Shown piece by piece: positions 1-4,781 of a stretch of 5,259 bases of DNA. The DNA is from Acidobacteriaceae bacterium (GTDB lineage: Bacteria; Acidobacteriota; Terriglobia; Terriglobales; Acidobacteriaceae): positions 22,547 through 27,805 of the forward strand of contig PLST01000352.1 in assembly GCA_003164255.1 (NCBI GenBank), given 5' to 3'. The translations under genes were made by a program, and so were the position numbers. Positions within the stretch are counted from its first letter, which is position 1, and the number at the start of each line of letters is the position of its first letter. Under the pieces are notes generated by a model. It saw nothing but the letters and a program-made list of their open reading frames with translations. It had not been told where the DNA came from and searched no databases.

Positions 1-861
1 CATAAACAGCACGCTGCTTTTGCGCTGCCGCCGGATTTCGTGCACAAACTCGGTAAAACTCGTCGCGTTGGTCAGGTTGATGTTCGCGTTCGGTTCCACG
101 CCGTGACGATCGCCGCCGGAGATCAACACCATGTTCCACTTCTCCGCCAGCCGCCGCACCTCGCGGTTTTCGTCCCAGTTGCGCAAGCCGTTCAACTCCA
201 GCGCGTGCAGAAACGCACCGTTCTTCTGCAGGAACTCGTTCACCAGGAACTGGTGTTTCTCCTTGCCCACCATGTACAGGTCCCACATCGGATGGTTGAA
301 GACCACCAGCACATTGGGCTCGCTGTGCAGCTGCTTCAAAATCTCTGTCAGCCGCGCATCGCTCGGGTTTGCCGTAAACTCGCTCAACTCGGCCATCCAC
401 GCCTGAGCGCGCCCGCTCGGCAGGTTATGCACCCCCAGGTGAAACGACTGCACCCCGCCGTATGGCGCGCTCCACTCCACTGAAACAGGAATCTGCCGTG
501 CGCTCGGTACTGTGCGCAGAAGCATCGGCGCCTTGATGTTGTCGTGGTCTGAGAGCGACACCATCGATTCGAGGCCAAGCTTTTGAATCTGGCGGCTCTC
601 CAGGTCGAAGGCGAGCTTGGGCGTCATCGGCGGCGTCCAGTAACTGCGCGCATAGTCAATGCGGATGCCGTGGATCTCCTCCGCGCGCCGCTCCAAACGC
701 GCCAGCAGCGGACGAACCACCGGAAACTGGTTGCCGAAGCTGGCCACAAAATCCAGCGTCTCCTGCGACTGGTTGGTGTGGCTGTGCAGAGAAACGCCCG
801 TCCTGAAAGCGCTGGCCGCCTTGGCATCGCGCCAGAGATAGGAGATGGTCGCACTGGGCAT
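1..861 (-). CDS. PHP-domain metal-dependent hydrolase, C-terminus cut by left edge
   Basis: The reverse strand is open from an ATG at 861 to the edge, giving 287 residues with no stop. Motifs fit the PHP (polymerase and histidinol phosphatase) fold, whose members bind two or three metal ions to hydrolyse phosphoesters. Visible are HSH at residues 26-28 (first HxH motif), DHD at 105-107 after a hydrophobic strand (VSLS), E129 in VSVEW, H141 and H145, H190 in VVFNHP, and DRH at 251-253 after LISGG. These are the usual metal ligands in the usual order. No signal peptide is visible, so it is probably cytoplasmic. AAGGAG at 867-872 lies 5 bases before the ATG, which fixes the start. The roughly 75 residues between the HxH and DHD motifs, rich in charged and aromatic residues, are longer than in compact PHP enzymes. 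The substrate cannot be told. The fold call is fairly sure; the activity is inferred. Confidence 0.85.
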   Translation of the reverse strand, partial: MPSATISYLWRDAKAASAFRTGVSLHSHTNQSQETLDFVASFGNQFPVVRPLLARLERRAEEIHGIRIDYARSYWTPPMTPKLAFDLESRQIQKLGLESMVSLSDHDNIKAPMLLRTVPSARQIPVSVEWSAPYGGVQSFHLGVHNLPSGRAQAWMAELSEFTANPSDARLTEILKQLHSEPNVLVVFNHPMWDLYMVGKEKHQFLVNEFLQKNGAFLHALELNGLRNWDENREVRRLAEKWNMVLISGGDRHGVEPNANINLTNATSFTEFVHEIRRQRKSSVLFM

Positions 862-866
862 GGCTG

Positions 867-872
867 CTCCTT
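867..872 (-). promoter_or_regulatory. Ribosome binding site of the PHP gene
   Basis: AAGGAG on the minus strand, 5 bases before the ATG at 861. It is the strongest Shine-Dalgarno match in the window and decides the start of the PHP-domain gene, which has no better upstream candidate. Confidence 0.75.
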
Positions 873-949
873 CATCCGCGATCGTGGTGTTAGCGATGCC
901 CCGCGGATTACTGGTTCCAGTCTCGATGCCCTGCCGTAAAAGGATGGTT

Positions 950-977
950 AATATAAGGCGAATTACCCTTCAATTAA
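950..977 (-). promoter_or_regulatory. Possible promoter of the PHP gene
   Basis: On the minus strand TATATT (955-950) lies 16 bases after a weak -35-like TTAATT (977-972), inside an AT-rich block that stands out from the GC-rich surroundings. Transcription would begin near 943 and give a leader of about 80 bases. The -35 matches TTGACA at only three positions, so the assignment rests mainly on the -10 and the base composition. Two of the three phased TAAGG motifs overlap these boxes, as operator sites would. Confidence 0.3.
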
Positions 978-1016
978 GGAATGTACCAACTAAGTTAAGG
1001 CGAAAACCCCAAAATA
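954..1016 (+). repeat. Three TAAGG motifs phased at exactly 21 bp
   Basis: TAAGG occurs at 954-958, 975-979 and 996-1000, so the starts are 21 bp apart, or two helical turns. The first and third copies extend to the identical nonamer TAAGGCGAA (954-962 and 996-1004) and agree at about 13 of 21 positions across the full unit. The middle copy keeps only the pentamer and scattered positions. No fourth copy is present at 933 or 1017. The array overlaps the proposed promoter of the PHP gene, so binding sites for a regulator are a reasonable guess. The repeat is seen directly; its role is inferred. Confidence 0.5.
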
Positions 1017-1068
1017 CCCTGAGATTTCAGGCTGCAACGCCCCCCCTGCGACGTTGTTCTGTAACAAG

Positions 1069-1122
1069 GGCACGGCTTCAGCCGGGCCGTAACCAACCCA
1101 AAAGGAGCGAGGGCTTCAGCCC
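1069..1122. repeat. Pair of GGCTTCAGCC palindromes (REP/BIME-like)
   Basis: Two hairpins share the decamer GGCTTCAGCC, a GGC/GCC stem around a TTCA loop, at 1074-1083 and 1112-1121. The first pairs 1069-1076 with 1081-1088, eight positions with one A/G mismatch (1072 against 1085). The second pairs GGGC 1111-1114 with GCCC 1119-1122. The decamer copies start 38 bases apart. They lie between two divergent promoters, so they are not placed as terminators. From memory, similar TTCA-loop palindrome pairs are scattered in acidobacterial intergenic DNA; I could not check this. A mobile REP-like element is the likeliest reading. Confidence 0.55.
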
Positions 1123-1305
1123 CTGCATCCATCTATTTTAATTCGTCGGCTTCCAATGAGACTCGCGCCGTTGTGCCGCCAGTCAGGGCAATTGCATGCA
1201 AACACGATCGTATCGATGAACCGTTTTGACACCACTGCTTTCGCATCCCTTCGCCTGATCCAGCCGACTTCTGCACTTCCTCCCGGAGGGAGAGAACGAA
1301 AGTAG

Positions 1306-1334
1306 CCCCGGATGGAGCGAAGCGGATTCCGGGG
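1306..1334. repeat. CCCCGGA...TCCGGGG hairpin with GCGAAGC core
   Basis: CCCCGGA at 1306-1312 pairs perfectly with TCCGGGG at 1328-1334, enclosing 15 bases centred on GCGAAGC (1317-1323). That heptamer is known as an unusually stable DNA mini-hairpin (GC stem, GAA loop). The nested structure, in an intergenic region and unrelated to either gene end, suggests a dispersed repeat. I associate this sequence type (CCCCGGAT followed by GGAGCGAAGCGG) with acidobacterial genomes from memory, without confirmation. Confidence 0.5.
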
Positions 1335-1524
1335 GAAGCCGCACCAGTCCACTTGCGCGTCCCGAAGGGCCGCGGCGAAGCTCCTCATTGCGCGCACCGA
1401 AGTTCACGCAATTGCGCCGCACCTCCAGTTCGCAGCTTGACCGAGCCGCATGAATGCCGTTCTGCGGGAATACGTCCAGGCGAACCGCAGCGCCAGTTAA
1501 GGGTTCGTCTCCCCGGCAGAGCGT

Positions 1525-1530
1525 TATGAT
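1525..1530 (+). promoter_or_regulatory. -10 box of an apparently leaderless promoter
   Basis: TATGAT at 1525-1530 matches the TATAAT consensus at five of six positions and ends 6 bases before the ATG at 1537. Transcription would start at or within a base or two of that ATG, giving a leaderless mRNA. This agrees with the lack of any Shine-Dalgarno sequence before the gene. No good -35 box is seen at the normal distance; TTCGTC at 1504-1509 would be a weak one with a 15-base spacer. Confidence 0.5.
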
Positions 1531-1536
1531 TCTGCC

Positions 1537-2055
1537 ATGCGAAGATTGCTCGTCATCTTCTTTCTCGCACCCATGTGTGCGAGCGCGCTGGCAGCAACCG
1601 GCCCCACTGTCACAAAGACCTATGTGGACAACAAGAAAACAGTTCACATTGTGACCTCTGATGGTCGCGACCGGGCGGTCCCCCGCGAGAAGGATCAGGA
1701 AGAAGCGGAGAAGCTTCAGGTAGCTCCTGATGGAAAGACAGTAGGCTGGCTCGTCTACAGTTCGACCTGCTGCGTATCCTACCCCGTCCCACTTGAATTG
1801 ATTGTCTGGCGATCCGGAAAAGTCATCCGCCGAGTCAATCCGTCCATGGCGATTTGGAGTTGGGTTTTCTTGAAGAACGGTGGGCAGCTCGCATTTCGCA
1901 ACAGCCCTTTGCATGGAGGATGGTCTGGCGAATCCGTGTTGATAGAGATAGCGTCAGGCAAGACACTGGCCAGTTGGGATCACCCCACAGATGAAAACGG
2001 AAATGACACGGACGACGACTCTGATGAACCCGCCTGGGCAAAGGAGTTAAAGTAG
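1537..2055 (+). CDS. Small secreted protein of unknown function
   Basis: The product has 172 residues. It opens with a signal peptide: MRRLL, a hydrophobic run to about residue 20, and an ALA-A cleavage site near 19-21. There is no lipobox, so the mature protein should be periplasmic or released. The body reads like a beta-rich fold, with alternating strands and turns such as VAPDGKTVGWLVY (62-74), LELIVWRSGKVI (86-98), FLKNGGQLAF (111-120) and VLIEIASGKTLASW (134-147). The DGKTVGW and SGK turns resemble TolB/WD40-type propeller repeats, though there is room for only two or three blades. C78 and C79 are adjacent. The C-terminus has an acidic segment, 151-164, with eight D/E. The start is the first ATG and the only one that keeps the signal peptide whole. 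The gene stands alone and converges on the LOG-like gene with 26 bases between stops. I do not recognise the family. Confidence 0.8.
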   Translation: MRRLLVIFFLAPMCASALAATGPTVTKTYVDNKKTVHIVTSDGRDRAVPREKDQEEAEKLQVAPDGKTVGWLVYSSTCCVSYPVPLELIVWRSGKVIRRVNPSMAIWSWVFLKNGGQLAFRNSPLHGGWSGESVLIEIASGKTLASWDHPTDENGNDTDDDSDEPAWAKELK

Positions 2056-2081
2056 CGCCGGAAAAGAAATCATTTGCCGAT

Positions 2082-3149
2082 CTACATGCTGGTCTTGGCC
2101 ATCTCCGGGCTTAGAAAATCCTCCACTGTCCAACCCGCCATCAGGTCCTCGCCGTTGGCCGTCTGCCCATTGCCCGCATGCGCGCCTTGCGCCGCCGCCA
2201 GCTCTGCCGCCAGGTAGTTCTCCGTCAGCCCCTTCCGCAACAACTCAAACGCCTGCTCCGGCGTGTCGGCAAACTGGAACAGATCAATGTCTGCCGGCGA
2301 AATCGCCCCCGTGTCCACCAGCACATCCAGGTTGAACACCTTCTTCCAGTACTCTGACCCATAAATGATGACCGTGATTTTCTTGGCCAGCTTGTGGGTC
2401 TGCGTCAGCGTGAGAATTTCAAACATCTCGTCCAGAGTGCCAAACCCGCCCGGAAACACCACCAGTGCCTTTGACATGTACGCAAACCACAGCTTGCGCA
2501 TGAAAAAGTAGTGAAACTCAAAGTTGAGCGATGGCGTGATGTAAGGGTTGGGCGCCTGCTCAAATGGCAGCCGGATATTCAATCCGATCGTCTTTCCTCC
2601 CGCCTCCCAGGCGCCACGATTGGCGGCTTCCATAATCCCCGGCCCGCCACCTGACGTGATCACAAACCGGCTCTTGCGCGAGGGAATCTTGCTGGCCCAC
2701 TTGGTGACCAAAAACGAAAGCCGCCGTGCATCCTCGTAGAAACGCGCCATCTCCACTGCGGCCACCGCGCGCTTCCTTTGCAGATCGGTCGCCTTGCCCG
2801 CCGCAATGTCGGGAATCCTGGCCGGTTGCTCGTGGCTGGGCGCAGCCTGTTGCGAGCCGGTATTGGCCAGCAGCTCCAGCTCGTGATCGGCCTCCTCGCG
2901 CCCGCGAAAGCGCGCCGAGCCGAAAAACACAACCGTATCCTGGATCTGTTCGTGCCTGAAACGCGCCAGCGGCTCAAGATACTCGCTCATGACGCGCATC
3001 AGCCGCCCATCGGCGCTGTTCAAAAAGGCCGGGTTCTCATACGCCAGCGGCGCACGCGTCAGCGGCGGTGGCACGCCGTTGCCGGGCAACCTGGCTGCCG
3101 CGCCAACCACCTGCTCCTGCTTCCCTTTTCCCTGGTCCCCGTCGCTCAT
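2082..3149 (-). CDS. LOG/TIGR00730-family Rossmann-fold protein (nucleotide 5'-monophosphate phosphoribohydrolase-like)
   Basis: The product has 355 residues. Family members hydrolyse the N-glycosidic bond of nucleoside 5'-monophosphates, releasing the base and ribose 5-phosphate; the plant LOG enzymes act on cytokinin nucleotides. Old annotations call the family lysine decarboxylase, which is wrong. Visible motifs are VVFFGSAR (73-80), the first Rossmann strand; SGGGPGIMEAAN (166-177), the phosphate-binding loop; MRK (217-219); and PGGFGTLDE (233-241), the PGGxGTxxE signature whose E241 acts with R218 in catalysis. Compared with the roughly 190-residue short LOG proteins it has a 70-residue N-terminal extension, an inserted helical region (about 88-150, Gln/Ala-rich at first) and a C-terminal tail after 305, so it is a long form. 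GGAAGGG at 3163-3157 lies 7 bases before the ATG. It is the second gene of an operon, 3 bases after the membrane-protein gene. Whether the natural substrate is a cytokinin or an ordinary nucleotide cannot be read here. Confidence 0.92.
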   Translation of the reverse strand: MSDGDQGKGKQEQVVGAAARLPGNGVPPPLTRAPLAYENPAFLNSADGRLMRVMSEYLEPLARFRHEQIQDTVVFFGSARFRGREEADHELELLANTGSQQAAPSHEQPARIPDIAAGKATDLQRKRAVAAVEMARFYEDARRLSFLVTKWASKIPSRKSRFVITSGGGPGIMEAANRGAWEAGGKTIGLNIRLPFEQAPNPYITPSLNFEFHYFFMRKLWFAYMSKALVVFPGGFGTLDEMFEILTLTQTHKLAKKITVIIYGSEYWKKVFNLDVLVDTGAISPADIDLFQFADTPEQAFELLRKGLTENYLAAELAAAQGAHAGNGQTANGEDLMAGWTVEDFLSPEMAKTSM

Positions 3150-3152
3150 CCC

Positions 3153-3533
3153 TCATCCCTTCCGGCGGTAAAGTACATCCTGGAGCGCAATCCACAGGTT
3201 CAGCAGGCCAAGCCCCGACACCAGGCCGCGCACCGCTCCATTGCCGGCCAGAGCCGCAAGCGTCGGATACCGCAAAAAAATAGGATTCTGGTCCCAGAAT
3301 ACCGGCGACCATGGCGCATAGCACACGGCAAGACCGATGTACATCCGCAGCATCACCCGCAAAAGCAATTCGATCCGCTCAAGCCATCGGGGAATACGCT
3401 GGGGAATCTGCGCAGATACCAGAGCCGCTGGAACCGGCACCGAAACAACGGGCAAAGGTCCAACCGGCTCTCCGGCCAGTGTCGCCGGGCCTACCTCGTA
3501 CTGGGTCGATGGGTTTTCCGGCTGCTGAGACAT
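3153..3533 (-). CDS. Small membrane protein of unknown function, operon partner of the LOG-like gene
   Basis: From the ATG at 3533 the product has 126 residues. The first 50 are Pro/Val-rich and probably disordered. Then come a hydrophobic but Arg-containing segment (about 55-80, with WSPVFW at its end) and a cleaner membrane segment (about 100-118, GLVSGLGLLNLWIAL), ending in a basic RRKG tail. One or two membrane helices with the C-terminus on the cytoplasmic side fit the positive-inside rule. No enzymatic motif is seen. The same frame extends to a GTG at 3599, adding 22 residues, but neither start has a good ribosome site: GGAAG at 3554-3550 is 16 bases from the ATG, and the GTG has none. 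I chose the ATG because the added residues look like untranslated sequence. The 3-base junction with the LOG-like gene implies a shared mRNA and perhaps membrane recruitment of that enzyme, which is inference. Confidence 0.7.
   Translation of the reverse strand: MSQQPENPSTQYEVGPATLAGEPVGPLPVVSVPVPAALVSAQIPQRIPRWLERIELLLRVMLRMYIGLAVCYAPWSPVFWDQNPIFLRYPTLAALAGNGAVRGLVSGLGLLNLWIALQDVLYRRKG
3157..3163 (-). promoter_or_regulatory. Ribosome binding site of the LOG-like gene, inside the upstream gene
   Basis: GGAAGGG on the minus strand, 7 bases before the ATG at 3149. It lies within the last codons of the preceding gene, whose TGA (3155-3153) is followed after 3 bases by this ATG. The arrangement favours translational coupling and fixes the start. 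Confidence 0.65.
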
Positions 3534-3618
3534 GCTTTTTTCTGAGCGTCTTCCGCTGACTTCCCCTCTCGAAAAGGGCACACGGTACGGGCCGTTCACT
3601 CCGGCCCGGTCTGGGACG

Positions 3619-3632
3619 CCGTAAGGCTACGG
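3619..3632. other. Short perfect hairpin upstream of the membrane-protein operon
   Basis: CCGTA (3619-3623) pairs with TACGG (3628-3632) around a 4-base loop. It sits in the 224 bases between the barrel gene's stop and the chosen start of the membrane-protein gene, where that operon's promoter should be. No clear -10 or -35 box is visible on the minus strand here. It may be a leader hairpin or chance. Confidence 0.3.
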
Positions 3633-3678
3633 TAACACAGCCGGGGAACGCCCAGAAGGCAGGGCGCGTGCTGCTTCA

Positions 3679-3707
3679 GGGGCACTCAGGCCTGTCCTTC
3701 GCGCCCC
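3679..3707 (-). terminator. Possible terminator-like stem-loop after the outer-membrane gene
   Basis: In minus-strand RNA, 3707-3701 pairs with 3685-3679 over seven positions: GGGGC with GCCCC, then one G-U wobble, then C-G. The loop is 15 bases. The stem begins about 50 bases after the TAA of the barrel gene, and the wobble pair exists only in the minus-strand transcript, which suits a role there. There is no U-run after it, so as an intrinsic terminator it would be weak; a pause site or mRNA-end stabiliser is as likely. Confidence 0.3.
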
Positions 3708-3757
3708 GCTTTGAATATCCCGGCTCTTGCCAGGTAACTGTCAGATCCTGAAGCCGG

Positions 3758-4417
3758 TTAGAAGCGGTAAAACACGCCGCCCATCGGCTCGCCGGTCGTG
3801 GTCAGCACGCCCGTTGCCGGGTAAATGGAGGAAATGTTGGGCGCCTTGTAGAACGTCTCGCGGTATTGGAGCCGGATGCCCAGATGATCGCTGATGCTGT
3901 AGTCCAGTCCGCCGCCCGCCACATACGCTCCGCGAACCGACGTGTTGTTGCCATAGGGCGTCGAGGCCGGAATAGTAATAAAGAAGCCCGCGCCGCCCAC
4001 GGCGAAGGGCCGCAGCTTGCCCATCTGGTGCGACACAATATAGTCGATCGTAAACTCGACCGCGTCGGCGCTCATGCTGGTTGGCGGATTCGCGCACGCC
4101 AGCAGACACGCGCCCGGGTTCGGCACGTACTTCTGGGCCGCCAGATTGTCGTTGACGGCCATTTCGTATCCAAACCAGTTGCTGCGGATCTGGCGCAATT
4201 CGATCAACCCGCCGAAGGAGTTCGTCGGAGTCTGCTGCGTGCCGTTGCCGCTCGATGCCTTATTAAACGTCGCATAGCCGCTCAATCCCGCATCCGTCTC
4301 TACCCCTGGTCTCGCAGCCTTCGCCTTGGCTCCGGAATCCTGGCCGTGCGCCGCTGCGCCGGTCAGCGTTGCCATTGCAATCACCATCAGGGTAGTCAGC
4401 ATCCACTTCATTCGCAT
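3758..4417 (-). CDS. Outer-membrane beta-barrel protein
   Basis: The product has 219 residues. A signal peptide spans residues 1-26 (MRMKWM, hydrophobic core, cleavage after AHGQ), followed by a 20-residue Ala/Lys/Gly linker. The rest alternates short amphipathic strands with turns: LSGYATF (45-51), FGGLIELRQI (68-77), WFGYEMAV (81-88), AVEFTIDYIVS (119-129), LRPFAVGGAGFFI (135-147), VRGAYVAGGGLDYSI (161-175), LGIRLQYRETFY (179-190). It ends in FYRF, a C-terminal aromatic of the kind read by the BAM assembly machinery. About eight strands fit a small OmpA/OmpW-type barrel; there is no peptidoglycan-binding domain. C104 and C108 in a predicted loop could form a disulfide. The frame stays open upstream to an ATG at 4609, but that would bury the signal peptide. 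GGAG at 4427-4424 is 6 bases from the ATG at 4417, which I chose. Ligand or role is unknown. Confidence 0.85.
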   Translation of the reverse strand: MRMKWMLTTLMVIAMATLTGAAAHGQDSGAKAKAARPGVETDAGLSGYATFNKASSGNGTQQTPTNSFGGLIELRQIRSNWFGYEMAVNDNLAAQKYVPNPGACLLACANPPTSMSADAVEFTIDYIVSHQMGKLRPFAVGGAGFFITIPASTPYGNNTSVRGAYVAGGGLDYSISDHLGIRLQYRETFYKAPNISSIYPATGVLTTTGEPMGGVFYRF

Positions 4418-4423
4418 CTTCGT

Positions 4424-4427
4424 CTCC
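4424..4427 (-). promoter_or_regulatory. Ribosome binding site of the outer-membrane gene
   Basis: GGAG on the minus strand, 6 bases before the ATG at 4417. It decides between this start and an upstream in-frame ATG at 4609 and agrees with the signal peptide beginning at this methionine. A second ATG two codons on (4411) is less well spaced. Confidence 0.65.
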
Positions 4428-4535
4428 GTTTTCGTATTCACCCGCGTTGTGCAAGTGCCGTCCAAGGGGTCAGACTCCGGGCCTCGGCCGAGAATCTCCT
4501 CCCTGCCCTGTCGCGGCAGAACGCTTGGTGACTTG

Positions 4536-4552
4536 CTGGAGCGGTACTCCAG
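4536..4552 (-). other. Perfect six-pair hairpin in the leader of the outer-membrane gene
   Basis: CTGGAG at 4536-4541 and CTCCAG at 4547-4552 are exact reverse complements around a 5-base loop. It would form about 120 bases before the ATG in the proposed leader RNA. No U-run follows on the minus strand, so it is not a terminator of standard type. Leader folding is possible but unproven. Confidence 0.35.
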
Positions 4553-4648
4553 AAAATTTGGCGTCTCCGGCATCGTACAAAGCGGCTCTTCGATCCATCC
4601 CAGCCCCAAACACGCGTCGCCGGAAACCGAGGGACAAAAGCCTTTTCG

Positions 4649-4676
4649 ATTATATCGGCTTTATTTCGGCCGTCCC
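4649..4676 (-). promoter_or_regulatory. Possible promoter of the outer-membrane gene
   Basis: On the minus strand a perfect TATAAT (4654-4649) lies 16 bases after a -35-like GGGACG (4676-4671), which shares only GAC with the consensus. The start would be near 4642, giving a leader of about 225 bases before the ATG at 4417. The -10 sits in an interrupted palindrome (CGAT/ATCG around 3 bases, 4648-4658) that could overlap a regulator site. The exact -10 is the main support. Confidence 0.4.
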
Positions 4677-4763
4677 GGTACGCGTCTGGTGGGCAGGCTT
4701 ATTTGACGCGCAGAATTCTCGAAGGCAAGCAAACCGACTGGTTCCGCTCGCCTCTTTCCGCGC

Positions 4764-4769
4764 TATCCT
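4764..4769 (+). promoter_or_regulatory. Possible -10 box of ggt with a very short leader
   Basis: TATCCT at 4764-4769 ends 12 bases before the ATG, so RNA would start about 4-6 bases before it. This agrees with the absence of a Shine-Dalgarno sequence in the preceding 30 bases. It matches TATAAT at only four positions and has no clear -35, so it is weakly supported. Confidence 0.25.
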
Positions 4770-4781
4770 GTCATCACATTC

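Larger units (their letters stand above)
862..1536. other. 675-base divergent intergenic region without a credible gene
   Basis: This gap separates the start of the PHP gene from the start of the secreted-protein gene. Its left part (about 935-1030) is AT-rich and promoter-like and carries phased TAAGG motifs. The middle holds the paired TTCA-loop palindromes, the right part the CCCCGGA hairpin element. The open frames crossing it lack ribosome sites, run into the neighbouring gene on the opposite strand, or show no protein-like composition. The stretch 1135-1300 holds nothing I can name. The GC-rich, palindrome-bearing part looks like accumulated repeat elements and not a decayed gene. Confidence 0.6.
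4418..4781. other. Divergent control region between the outer-membrane and ggt genes
   Basis: These 364 bases separate two export-signal genes pointing away from each other. The left two thirds would be the leader of the outer-membrane gene if the TATAAT at 4654-4649 is its promoter. That leader holds a perfect CTGGAG/CTCCAG hairpin (4536-4552). The right part carries the 8-base palindrome AGAATTCT (4712-4719) and a weak -10 for ggt. Open frames crossing the region on either strand do not look like proteins. Confidence 0.55.

Noticed and set aside
40..939. Plus-strand open frames opposite the PHP gene
   Set aside because: The minus strand is open through the whole stretch and carries ordered metal-binding motifs. 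The plus-strand translations are shadow-like.
1069..1334. CRISPR array or small RNA gene made of the palindromes
   Set aside because: The two palindrome types differ in sequence, spacing is irregular, there is no third repeat unit, and no terminator or clear promoter frames them.
1183..1914. 243-codon open frame on the minus strand across the intergenic region and the secreted-protein gene
   Set aside because: It overlaps most of the plus-strand gene, which has a signal peptide and good protein character. Its own translation has no recognisable motifs and there is no ribosome site.
2056..2081. Bidirectional terminator between the converging genes
   Set aside because: The 26 bases contain no inverted repeat long enough to form a stem and no T-run beside one.
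2778..3545. 255-codon plus-strand open frame opposite the LOG-like and membrane-protein genes
   Set aside because: It is antisense to two well-supported genes and its composition, rich in Arg, Gln, His and Pro, is typical of a shadow frame in GC-rich DNA.
3720..3757. CCGGCT/AGCCGG inverted repeat just after the outer-membrane gene's stop codon
   Set aside because: The loop would be 26 bases and no U-run follows. The stem at 3679-3707 is a better, though still weak, candidate.
3866..4531. 221-codon plus-strand open frame opposite the outer-membrane gene
   Set aside because: It is Arg/Ala/His-rich with no domain and lies antisense to a barrel gene with signal peptide, strands and terminal aromatic.
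4418..4609. 64-residue N-terminal extension of the outer-membrane protein
   Set aside because: It would put a charged, Pro-rich stretch before a clear signal peptide, whereas the ATG at 4417 has a well-spaced GGAG.
4703..4708. TTGACG as a -35 box for ggt
   Set aside because: It is a good hexamer match, but nothing like a -10 lies 15-19 bases downstream, and the weak -10 at 4764 is far too distant.
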